Shown: piece after piece, positions 56,313 through 64,000 of the stretch
Layout of the letters: every line of letters begins with the position of its first letter
Numbering within the stretch: the stretch's first letter is position 1
Source: Arsukibacterium indicum
GTDB taxonomy: Bacteria > Pseudomonadota > Gammaproteobacteria > Enterobacterales > Alteromonadaceae
Reading direction: 5' to 3'
Length of the DNA: 64,000 bases
NCBI RefSeq assembly: GCF_019100565.1
Contig: NZ_JAHRID010000003.1
Location: 186,001 to 250,000 of the forward strand
The notes under the pieces: generated by a model
Told to the model about the DNA's origin: nothing
Database searches by the model: none
Seen by the model: the letters and a program-made list of their open reading frames with translations, nothing else
Program-made: the position numbers and the translations under genes

Positions 56313-58787
56313 TTAATTTACAGGGTGTTGTTGCAAGGCCAGTGTAGCCTGCTGAAAATTAATGCTTTGTTTCTGCGGATGCAGGGCAATAATGCTATCT
56401 GCCCGTTGCAGCGCCTCAGCAGCCTGTTGCGGTTCACCAAGCAGCAAATACACTCTGGCCAACCCGGCCCAGGTATCAATTACATCAGGATGTTCAAGGT
56501 TTTCATCTCCTCGCAACACAATAATCTGCTGATATAACTGCAGCGCCTCAGCCGCTTTTTGCTGGGCCAGATAGGTATCAGCCAGAACTTGGGCCGTTAT
56601 CAGTGTTGTAGGATGTGCCTTGCCTAATTGCGTTTGTTGTTTATGGTAAGCATCCAATACCAGCAGTTCGGCCTCGGTAAACTGACGCTGCAACCGCAAC
56701 AGTCGCGCCAGTTTCATCTGGCTTTGCAGGGTTTCAATATTGTCACTGCCGAGCACCTCAGTGCGATTGACCAGTACTTGCCGAAATAGGGTTTCAGCTT
56801 CGGTATAACGCCCTAAACCACGATAGGTATCTGCCAGATTGTGTGCTGAGCGCAGGGTATCCGGATGCATCGGCCCCAATACCTGCTCAGCAAGCGTAAT
56901 ATGTTGCAAAATAAGCGGTTCGGCTTTTTCATACTGTCCGGTTACTTCATATAGTGAACCCAGCGTGCTCATGCATTGCAGTGTGGTAGGATGCCTGGAG
57001 CCAAAAAGCTGCTGTGCTTTGTTCAGACACTGCAGGTAGTATTGCTCCGCCTGAGCGTATTGCCCCAACCAATGGTAAATAATCCCCAGCTGCACCAGTG
57101 AGTGCACAATATCAGGATGCTGCTCTCCCAACAGCCGCAACCTGTCCTGATATAAACGCAGCCACATTTTCTCAGCTTTTACTAAATCGCCATTAGTATG
57201 ATACGCACTGGCCAGGCTACTCGCCGACCCCAACGTAAGCTTATGCTCTGGACCAAATAGTTGCGTAGCCAGTTGCAGGCTCTGGCGACGAAGTTCCAGC
57301 ACAGCTGCTGTTTTATATTGATCCTGATAGATGTCGGCCAGCGTCATTAGTATCTGCCAGTATAACTCGGTCTCAGCAAAGTTATGTTGCAAAGCCAGTT
57401 CCCTGGCTTGTTCAATATGCTGTTGTGCTGCGGGTAACAAACCAAGCGAATAATAAGTACGGCCTATGATCCGGTGAACCGCTGCAGCCACTTCTGGTTG
57501 CTGACTCAGCGCATGGTCACGTTGCTCTGCCAGCTTGCTGCTGGCCTCGTCCAATACGTCCCGCACCTTTGGTTCGGCGCCTTGCGCTTCATGGGGGTCG
57601 GCTTTGCCCAGCATGTCGGTGACAAATTCAGTAATGGCCAGCGCTTTATCCCGCTGCAACCTGGCAATGTCCCGCTCTTGTTTAACCAGCTGCGCCTGTT
57701 GCCAGAATGCCACGCTAAAAGCAGTGATACCGCACAACATAACAGCCGCCAGCACGCTGCTGGCGGTATTGCGCCTGACAAAGGTAGCGCCACGATACCA
57801 GCATGTTGAGGGCCGCGCCAAAACAGGGTGCTTGCCCAGAAAACGTTTTATATCATCACTGAATGCGGTAACAGATTGGTACCTGTCCGCCGGTTTCTGC
57901 TGCAGTGCCCGCTTTAAAATCCAGCTGATATCCGGCGCTGAGTAATCACTGACTAATAACTGAAGAACCTGGCCCAAAGAATAAACATCACTCAGGGTAG
58001 ACAGCGCTTTACCTTGCTGTTGCTCGGGGCTGGCGTAGCTGAGGGTTAAACCCAGTTGCCTGCTAGCTGTTGCGGCATCGTTACTGGTAGTACGGGTTAA
58101 CAAATGAGCAATACCAAAGTCGAGTAACTTGGGTTCGCCCTGCTGACTGACTAAAATATTTGAGGGCTTAATATCACAGTGCACCACCATTTTCTGATGG
58201 GCAAACGCCACCGCAGCCAGCACTTTTACAAACAATTGTAAGCGCGCGGTCAGCGCTAACTTACGCGTATGGCAATACTGATCAACCGGCTCGCCTTTAA
58301 CATATTCCATTACCAGATAAGGCATGCCGGCTGCGGTTGTACCGCCATCCAGCAGGCGCGAAATCGCAGCATGTTCCAGATCTGCCAGGATCTGGCGCTC
58401 AGTTTTAAAAGCATGCAGCAAAAGCGGGTTTATCAGGGTGGTACTTATCAGCTTAATGGCAACCTGTTTTTCGAATTGTTTGTCAGCCCGCTCAGCCAGA
58501 TACACGGTGCCCATGCCGCCCCGGCCAAGCTGGCGTAACAGTTTGTAAGGTCCCAGCATCTCGCCGCTCAAATCCTGCGCATGGGCCAACAGCGACGCTG
58601 CCTCTGAAGCCAGCATATCCTGCATCTGTAACGTATGGCCGTCACTGGCAAGCAATTGCTGCAGTGCAGCGTAAAGTTCAGGGTTGTCAGCGCTAACTTG
58701 CTTAATGAAGTTGTCCCGATCAGCCTCTGGCAAGGCAATAGCCTGATAAAATAACGGTTCGATCTGCAGCCACAACTTTTTATCCAT
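56313..58787 (-). CDS. Serine/threonine protein kinase with TPR repeats
   Basis: 824 residues from the ATG at 58787 (MDKKLWLQIEPLFYQ); the frame runs 57 codons further through the promoter of the divergent gene and is rejected. The kinase domain (about 75-335) has GRGGMGTVYLAE, VAIKLIS, HCDIKPSNILVS and LLDFGIAHLL, all catalytic residues present. One TM helix (about 345-365, SSVLAAVMLCGITAFSVAF) separates it from an extracytoplasmic array of tetratricopeptide repeats (about 440-800). It is divergent from an ECF sigma gene, a pairing known for ECF43-type sigma factors activated by phosphorylation. Confidence 0.92.
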   Translation of the reverse strand: MDKKLWLQIEPLFYQAIALPEADRDNFIKQVSADNPELYAALQQLLASDGHTLQMQDMLASEAASLLAHAQDLSGEMLGPYKLLRQLGRGGMGTVYLAERADKQFEKQVAIKLISTTLINPLLLHAFKTERQILADLEHAAISRLLDGGTTAAGMPYLVMEYVKGEPVDQYCHTRKLALTARLQLFVKVLAAVAFAHQKMVVHCDIKPSNILVSQQGEPKLLDFGIAHLLTRTTSNDAATASRQLGLTLSYASPEQQQGKALSTLSDVYSLGQVLQLLVSDYSAPDISWILKRALQQKPADRYQSVTAFSDDIKRFLGKHPVLARPSTCWYRGATFVRRNTASSVLAAVMLCGITAFSVAFWQQAQLVKQERDIARLQRDKALAITEFVTDMLGKADPHEAQGAEPKVRDVLDEASSKLAEQRDHALSQQPEVAAAVHRIIGRTYYSLGLLPAAQQHIEQARELALQHNFAETELYWQILMTLADIYQDQYKTAAVLELRRQSLQLATQLFGPEHKLTLGSASSLASAYHTNGDLVKAEKMWLRLYQDRLRLLGEQHPDIVHSLVQLGIIYHWLGQYAQAEQYYLQCLNKAQQLFGSRHPTTLQCMSTLGSLYEVTGQYEKAEPLILQHITLAEQVLGPMHPDTLRSAHNLADTYRGLGRYTEAETLFRQVLVNRTEVLGSDNIETLQSQMKLARLLRLQRQFTEAELLVLDAYHKQQTQLGKAHPTTLITAQVLADTYLAQQKAAEALQLYQQIIVLRGDENLEHPDVIDTWAGLARVYLLLGEPQQAAEALQRADSIIALHPQKQSINFQQATLALQQHPVN

Positions 58788-58863
58788 TAGCTTTTGCCTT
58801 GTATTTCCTAAATTAGTGAAACACTGTCTATACTGGTAACTCAATAACAGCCTAGTAGAAAAA

Positions 58864-59427
58864 ATGCTTATGTCTATCGTTGAGGAACATGCCAACATTA
58901 CCAGCCTGCTGGGCCAGTGGCGGGAAGGTGACTTGCAGGCAGAGCATGAGCTAAGCAAGCTTGTACAGCAAAAATTGCATCAGTTGGCGGCAACATATAT
59001 GCGCCAGGAACGCCCTGGCCATACTTTGCAGCCCACCGCACTGGTAAACGAGGCATTTATCAGCCTGATGCAGGCAGACGTCGATTATCAGGACAGGCTG
59101 CATTTTTTCAGGTTGGCTGGCAGTATCATGCGCCGCATCCTGGTTGATCACGCACGGGCGCGCAACGCAGCTAAGCGTGGCGATGGCCTGTTACAAATAA
59201 CCCTGAGCGATCATGCGCTTGCGGTAGATGACACCAACAGCATTATTGGCCTGCACAATGCTATGCAGGCCCTGGCGAAATTTGATCAGCAAAAAGCTGA
59301 AATTCTTGATTTGCAGTTTTTTGCCGGCCTGAGCCCGGCGCAAATTGGCGAGCTGTATGGCGTATCAGGCAAAACCATTGAACGCAGCAGTAAGCTGGCG
59401 AAAGCCTTTATTCACCAGGCTATTTAG
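58864..59427 (+). CDS. ECF-type RNA polymerase sigma factor
   Basis: 187 residues of the TIGR02999/ECF43-like kind. Region 2 is at about 25-100 (HTLQPTALVNEAFISLMQ, DRLHFFRLAGSIMRRILVDHARAR) and region 4 is at the C-terminus (LSPAQIGELYGVSGKTIERSSKLAKAF). No anti-sigma gene is adjacent; the divergent Ser/Thr kinase is the probable regulator. In Vibrio parahaemolyticus the related EcfP is activated by kinase PknT under polymyxin stress. Either ATG at 58864 or 58870 may be the start; no strong ribosome site is seen. Confidence 0.88.
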   Translation: MLMSIVEEHANITSLLGQWREGDLQAEHELSKLVQQKLHQLAATYMRQERPGHTLQPTALVNEAFISLMQADVDYQDRLHFFRLAGSIMRRILVDHARARNAAKRGDGLLQITLSDHALAVDDTNSIIGLHNAMQALAKFDQQKAEILDLQFFAGLSPAQIGELYGVSGKTIERSSKLAKAFIHQAI

Positions 59428-59572
59428 GGCTGTTTGCCACCTTTTTTAATTTTTTTCTATTTTTTGTCTTTTTCATAAACGCAATCCGCTTACTAGGTTA
59501 ACAGCCCAGTTAAGCGGTATGGCTGACGCCTTGCCATTGTGGCAATAACGCACAGATAAGCCGGATAACGCT

Positions 59573-60448
59573 ATGAAAAAGGTATTTCAACATTTACTGG
59601 TGGTATTAGAAAACCAGCACGATGACGAGCTGGTGCTCAGCAAAGCATTAATGCTGGCCCATCAGTATCGCAGCAAGGTCACCTTGTTTTGTTCATTGTA
59701 TCAAAGCCGATCACAGGCCGATGTTTGCCAGCAAGCAGCAAAGTATCAGCAACAGCTGCAGCAGACTTTGCAAGCCATGGGGTTAGTAGCAGAGCCGGTA
59801 ATTGAAATTTGCTGGCAACAACCCGCCAGGAAGAAAATTGAGCAGCTTCTGGCTGACGGTGATATCAGTTTAATTATTAAAAGGCTGCAGCATAAACGTA
59901 GTTTATTGTCGTGGTTAATACCCGACCTTGAACATTACTTTATCAGCGACTGCACCTTGCCGGTATGGTTAGTCAAACAGGCCGGCAATAATACTGAACT
60001 GAGCATTCTCGCTTGCCTTGATTTGGGGAATAACAGTGAGCAGCAACATAGCCTGAACCACGACATTCTGACCATTGGCGAACAAATAGTGCAGCAGAGC
60101 ACCCAACAGCTGCATGTACTAAACTGTTATCAGGCTGACGATTACAGTATGAGCCTGCCCTATGACAGCAACCTTGGCTTTGCCCCGCTGCCTGACATTC
60201 AGCTACAGCACACCCTCAAACTAAAACCCTATATTGAAGCTCACCACTTGCCCGCTGACATTATTCACCTAAGTGAAGGTTTGCCCGATGATGAGGTACC
60301 AAAAGCCGTACTGAACTACCAGTGCCAGTTGGCGATTATTGGTAATGCCCATCAGCATGAGTTCAGTTCGGTGTTGTTTGGTAATACTGCCCAGTATCTA
60401 AGCCGGCATACACCTTGTGATGTGTTGATAATAAAGCAGGCAGATTAA
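59573..60448 (+). CDS. Tandem universal stress protein (UspE-like)
   Basis: 291 residues made of two Usp folds (about 1-140 and 150-291). The first begins FQHLLVVLENQHDDELVLSKAL; the second ends with AIIGNAHQHEFSSVLFGNTAQYLSRHTPCDVLII, the usual Usp C-terminal pattern. The length and tandem layout match UspE. The strict ATP-binding G-2x-G-9x-G is not clear in either half. Its end overlaps the convergent PAS-GGDEF-EAL gene by 4 bp. Confidence 0.85.
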   Translation: MKKVFQHLLVVLENQHDDELVLSKALMLAHQYRSKVTLFCSLYQSRSQADVCQQAAKYQQQLQQTLQAMGLVAEPVIEICWQQPARKKIEQLLADGDISLIIKRLQHKRSLLSWLIPDLEHYFISDCTLPVWLVKQAGNNTELSILACLDLGNNSEQQHSLNHDILTIGEQIVQQSTQQLHVLNCYQADDYSMSLPYDSNLGFAPLPDIQLQHTLKLKPYIEAHHLPADIIHLSEGLPDDEVPKAVLNYQCQLAIIGNAHQHEFSSVLFGNTAQYLSRHTPCDVLIIKQAD

Positions 60449-62880
60449 CAACCCGCCGATAACTGTTGCTCTATTTCTGCCACGGCTGTGGGTTTAGCAT
60501 AATGATAACCCTGGCCAAATTCGCAGCCGAGCGACGCCAGCAGTTGTTGCTGAGTCTCGGTTTCAACCCCCTCAGCGATCACCGGTACCTTAATTGCTTT
60601 GGCCATAGCGAGCATGGCTTTAACCAGACTAAGATTTTGATCACTTTCCAGCGCCTGCACGAAAGTTTTATCAATTTTTATAAAATCAATTGGTAACGAC
60701 GTCAGATACGATAACGAAGAGTAGCCTGTACCAAAATCATCAATAGCAATTTTAATTCCGGCGCTGCGAAACGCGTTCAGGTTTTCCAAAGTGGTTGGCG
60801 ATTTATCCATTGCCACCCCTTCGGTAATTTCCAATTGTAAGCTCGAAGGAACCAGCTGCAACTGCTGCAGTTTTGCCATAATGTGATGGTAAAGCTGCGG
60901 ATCCGAAAAATGCTTGCTGGTAATATTTACTGCAACAGGTTGTGGTTGTAACCCGGCTTGTTGCCACAAGCTTAGCTGCTGCAACACGGTATCAATAACC
61001 CAGCGGTCCAGTTGTTTTCCCAGATTTACCGCTTCTGCTACTGCCACAAATACATCAGGTGCCACAGTACCCAGGTTAGCGTCATGCCAGCGCACTAACG
61101 CTTCGTAACCAGAGGTTTCACCGCTGTGTAAACTGTACTTGGGTTGCATCACCACATTCAGTAAATTGTGTTCCAGTGCTCGCCTTAAACCCTGTTCAAT
61201 TTCCAGTCTGCGGGTCAGTGCGCTGTGAATATCTTCGTGATACATCCGCAACGGCAAACCCTGCTGTTTGGCATCAAACATTGCAGATTCAGCCTGCTGG
61301 ATCAACGCCGGAAACTGACTCGAATCATCCGGACAGATACTGATACCGACACAGATTGATGGCGCTATTTTTTCCTGGGCCAGCCAGTAAGGCTCGGTAC
61401 ATTGTTCAATCAACTGGTACACAAAGGGCAGTAAATCGCTACGTTCTGTTAACGGCAGCCACACAATAAAATCGTCTGCGCCAGGCCGGCAGGCCAGGGC
61501 GCCATCGGGTAATAGATTTTTCAGCCGGTGGGCCGCTTCAATAAGCATTAAATCGCCGCATTCATAGCCGTATTTTTCATTGATCAACCTGAACCGATGG
61601 CAATCGATAAACAACACCGCACAAAGCTTATTGGGATCAGACCGTCGGCTGAACTGCTCCATTAAGCCCTCTTTATTCAGCAAGCCCGTTAGTGCGTCAA
61701 AGCTGGTCAGAAATTTAGCATGATTTTTTGCTTTTACCTGCTCGGTAATATCGATACCCACTCCCTGGATCTCATCGCCGGAGTCAGACTGACCGGCCAG
61801 ACTGCTGAAGGTCCAGTCAACCCAGTGCACTGTGCTTTCAGCGCCAAGCATTCGCACCGATAGTGAGACAGTTTGTTGCTGCCCGCCTTGCCGCAATTGC
61901 GCCAGTAACGCCTCAACGTGATGTCTTTCATCAGCATGAATAAACTCAAAAATGGAGATACCCAGCATCTGAAACAATTGCTGGTTCAATTGCCGGCTAA
62001 AGGCATTGTTCACAAAAGTAAGCCGTGAGTTTTTACTTAACCGGCAAATAAATTCTTTCTGGTTTTGGACAATATCGCGATAGCGCTGTTCTGCCGTTAT
62101 CAGTCGCTGCAATACCGCTTTAAATTCTGACAGATCATGGCATACCCCAACAAAAACCCGCCCCTGCTCGGTAACTGATTCACCTACCGACAAATGCATA
62201 GGAAATACCGTGCCATCTTTGCGCTGTGCCTGCACATCGCGGCCAATACCAATAATTTTTGCTTTACCGCTGACTTTGTAATTATCAATAAAACTATCGT
62301 GCTGGCCTGCGTGTTGTTGTGTCATCAGCATGCTGACATTCTGGCCGATCACTTCTTGTTTTTTATAACCAAACAACTGTTCTGCGCCGCGGTTAAAGCT
62401 TTGCACTATGCCAAACTCATCAATTGAAATAATGCCATCAACGGCGGCCTCCAGCAGCGCATCCTGTACCGACAATACCTTTAAATGCGCTTTGACACTG
62501 GCCTGGTAGGCGGTCAGGTCATGGCAAATACCGACAAAATAGCTTTTACCATTGGTTTTTGACTCGCCAACAGACAAGTGCATCGGAAATATAGACCCAT
62601 CCTTGCGTTTACCCTGCACATCACGGCCAATGCCAATAATTTTTGCCGGCTTTTTATCCTTAATATAATTCTTAAGATAGCTGTCGTGCTCGCCGTGAAA
62701 AGGTTCAGGCATCAGCAAGCGTACATTCTGTCCGACACATTCTGCGGAACTGTAACCAAATAGTTTTTCTGCGGAAGGTGAGAAAAAACAGATTAGTCCT
62801 TGTTGATCAATCACAATAATGGCATCAACTGCCGATTGTACAATGGCGTCCTGTAACTGACTCAGCTCAAACGTATCCAT
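60445..62880 (-). CDS. PAS-PAS-PAS-GGDEF-EAL signalling protein
   Basis: 811 residues with no TM segment. Two near-identical PAS domains (QSAVDAIIVIDQQGLICFFSP and EAAVDGIISIDEFGIVQSFNR, each followed by IGIGRDVQ.KRKDG..FPMHLSVGES) are followed by a third PAS (about 270-385), a GGDEF domain whose signature is GADDF (RPGADDFIVWL), and an EAL domain with intact YEALVRW, DDFGTGYSSLSYL and IKIDKTFV. The degenerate GGDEF suggests it works mainly as a c-di-GMP phosphodiesterase, perhaps GTP-regulated. The repeated PAS pair suggests recent duplication, a redox or haem/FAD sensor being possible. Confidence 0.9.
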   Translation of the reverse strand: MDTFELSQLQDAIVQSAVDAIIVIDQQGLICFFSPSAEKLFGYSSAECVGQNVRLLMPEPFHGEHDSYLKNYIKDKKPAKIIGIGRDVQGKRKDGSIFPMHLSVGESKTNGKSYFVGICHDLTAYQASVKAHLKVLSVQDALLEAAVDGIISIDEFGIVQSFNRGAEQLFGYKKQEVIGQNVSMLMTQQHAGQHDSFIDNYKVSGKAKIIGIGRDVQAQRKDGTVFPMHLSVGESVTEQGRVFVGVCHDLSEFKAVLQRLITAEQRYRDIVQNQKEFICRLSKNSRLTFVNNAFSRQLNQQLFQMLGISIFEFIHADERHHVEALLAQLRQGGQQQTVSLSVRMLGAESTVHWVDWTFSSLAGQSDSGDEIQGVGIDITEQVKAKNHAKFLTSFDALTGLLNKEGLMEQFSRRSDPNKLCAVLFIDCHRFRLINEKYGYECGDLMLIEAAHRLKNLLPDGALACRPGADDFIVWLPLTERSDLLPFVYQLIEQCTEPYWLAQEKIAPSICVGISICPDDSSQFPALIQQAESAMFDAKQQGLPLRMYHEDIHSALTRRLEIEQGLRRALEHNLLNVVMQPKYSLHSGETSGYEALVRWHDANLGTVAPDVFVAVAEAVNLGKQLDRWVIDTVLQQLSLWQQAGLQPQPVAVNITSKHFSDPQLYHHIMAKLQQLQLVPSSLQLEITEGVAMDKSPTTLENLNAFRSAGIKIAIDDFGTGYSSLSYLTSLPIDFIKIDKTFVQALESDQNLSLVKAMLAMAKAIKVPVIAEGVETETQQQLLASLGCEFGQGYHYAKPTAVAEIEQQLSAGC

Positions 62881-63237
62881 ACTCTAAGTAACCTTTATAA
62901 GGCAAGCCACACTACAAACTGACATCAAAATTTAGTGGTGCATTGACAATTACCACAACTGTAGAAGCTACACTCACTTTTTTCCATCACAAATACCTAA
63001 AAAAGGTATCCCCAAAGCGGCATCTGAAAAAATGGTGTCAGCACTTGTTAAAAGCAGGATACTGAAAATCACTTAATGTTAAAGCCAAAAACACTGGCAA
63101 CAGCCCGCCAGGCTGCTTCTGAAAGGATCAAAAAGTTCCCATACTATGCCAGAAGTCATAGCTTAAAAAGTGACTTTTGACACTAACCGCGTTTCCACTG
63201 GCTTGTTAAGCTGAATAAAACACACAGAGGAAACACC
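62881..63237. other. 357-bp intergenic region
   Basis: No convincing gene or RNA is seen. It contains the divergent leaders of the PAS-GGDEF-EAL gene and the TPR gene. A TTGACA hexamer at 63177-63182 lacks a matching -10 at 17 bp. No strong terminator, palindrome or repeat was found. Confidence 0.5.
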
Positions 63238-64000
63238 ATGCGACTTTCATACATCTTTTTGGCACTTGCAATTACCGCAACAGCAAGCTTTGCTGGTGCT
63301 GCCGCTGCCGAAAACCCGGCCGAATTACAACAAGCTAAAGCCGTTATGGCGACAGATCTTGATGCCGCTGAAAAGCATATTGAAAAAGCCCTGGCTAAAG
63401 CACCAAACAATGCAGAAGTGCAATTTCTGTGTGGCCGCATTATGGGGCAACAAGCTGAAAACGCAATTTTCTCCGCACTTAGCTACGCGAAAAAGTCATT
63501 ACGCTGTTTAGAGCAGGCGGTAGCGTTACAACCGGAAAATACCACCTATCGTAAAGGGTTGATGTCATTTTATCTTGGCGCCCCCGGCATTGCCGGTGGG
63601 GATAAACAGCTTGCCTGGCAAGAAGCAGAGCAGATAGCCCAGCTAAATGCGTTGCAGGGTACTTTGGCTAAACTTAGTTACTACCGCCAGACAGAGCAAA
63701 CGGAGCAACACCAGCAGTTGCTGGCGCAAAGCGCTCAGAAATATCCAGAGCAAGCTGAATTGCATTATCGCCATGGCTTAGTTTTGCAGGAGAACAAGCA
63801 ATACACCGACGCTTTTACTGCTTTTACTGCAGCTACTCAGGCGCCGCACGATGAGGAAGCCATTTACCAATTTAATGCCTGGTATCAAATTGGCCGCACC
63901 GCACTATTTAGCGAACAGCAGCTGGAAAAAGGTATTCAGGCGCTAAACCATTATATTGCGCAGGCACCAAAGGCAGATAATTTACCTGATATGGCATGGG
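63238..64000 (+). CDS. Secreted TPR-repeat protein (3' end outside window)
   Basis: The ATG at 63238, with AGAGGAAA 6 bp upstream, opens a frame that runs off the right edge (254 codons seen). A Sec signal peptide (MRLSYIFLALAITATASFAGA) is followed by alanine-rich helices with tetratricopeptide pattern: DAAEKHIEKALAKAPNNAEV, SLRCLEQAVALQPEN and FTAFTAATQAPHDEEAIYQF. Probably a periplasmic scaffold protein; the function is unknown. The cysteines at FLCGR and LRCLE may be coincidental. Confidence 0.8.
   Translation, partial: MRLSYIFLALAITATASFAGAAAAENPAELQQAKAVMATDLDAAEKHIEKALAKAPNNAEVQFLCGRIMGQQAENAIFSALSYAKKSLRCLEQAVALQPENTTYRKGLMSFYLGAPGIAGGDKQLAWQEAEQIAQLNALQGTLAKLSYYRQTEQTEQHQQLLAQSAQKYPEQAELHYRHGLVLQENKQYTDAFTAFTAATQAPHDEEAIYQFNAWYQIGRTALFSEQQLEKGIQALNHYIAQAPKADNLPDMAW

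Noticed and set aside
58788..58958. 57-codon N-terminal extension of the Ser/Thr kinase
   Set aside because: It overlaps the start of the divergent sigma gene and the shared promoter; MDKKLW at 58787 fits the family start.

Overview
The window is a chromosomal segment of a Gammaproteobacterium of roughly 50% GC. It most resembles the Alteromonadales/Chromatiales group of aquatic genera (Rheinheimera, Alishewanella, Arsukibacterium). The reasons are the E. coli-like order lptD-surA-pdxA-rsmA-apaG-apaH, mdh divergent from argR, yacL beside acnB, and many TonB, GGDEF and Ser/Thr-kinase genes. The genus is an inference from gene content. I see no phage, IS element, CRISPR array, tRNA or rRNA.

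Layout. 1-5.9 kb: envelope and housekeeping operon (3' part of lptD, surA, pdxA, rsmA, apaG, apaH). 6-14.8 kb: a chemoreceptor, a small secreted protein, folA, cgtA, rpmA-rplU divergent from ispB, mdh divergent from argR, and a DyP-type peroxidase homologue with altered haem-site residues. 14.9-15.5 kb: a CsrB-type regulatory RNA with an upstream UvrY/GacA-like box. 15.7-17.5 kb: glnK-amtB behind a sigma54-like promoter and an NtrC-like site. 17.5-28.4 kb: an SF2 helicase with membrane segments, yacL, acnB, an M13 peptidase, and a DUF3612-like regulator divergent from a small protein that looks like one isolated domain of malate synthase G. Three copies of a palindromic dispersed repeat lie here. 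28.4-36.9 kb: a periplasmic binding protein, a frameshifted membrane gene, a PEP-CTERM protein behind a sigma54-type promoter, an old yellow enzyme and an RND pump.

36.9-43.8 kb: a beta-propeller phytase and its TonB receptor, divergent from a degenerate GGDEF protein plus an AraC regulator. The intergenic space holds a perfect Pho box and a 20-bp palindrome. 43.8-48.3 kb: a metallophosphoesterase, an AhpD-like protein and the minus-strand cluster tlpA-like/DUF4266/DUF3570/ApbE. 48.5-56.3 kb: a VIT-family transporter, an LTA-synthase-like sulfatase, and dgkA-PAP2-eptA-pmrA-pmrB. 56.3-64 kb: a Ser/Thr kinase with TPRs divergent from an ECF sigma factor, a tandem Usp protein, a PAS-GGDEF-EAL protein and the start of a TPR protein.

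The most interesting pattern is a set of three PmrA-type boxes (CTTAAG, 5 bp, CTTAAG; two perfect, one with a single mismatch), all intergenic and close to the pmrAB-like pair. They lie before dgkA-PAP2 (shared with the divergent sulfatase), before eptA, and before the tlpA-DUF4266-DUF3570-apbE cluster. The first two have the same 21-bp distance to a -10-like hexamer. This predicts one envelope-stress regulon joining lipid A phosphoethanolamine transfer, diacylglycerol recycling and a poorly understood periplasmic redox/flavinylation module. A kinase/ECF sigma pair of the kind linked elsewhere to polymyxin stress sits next to it.
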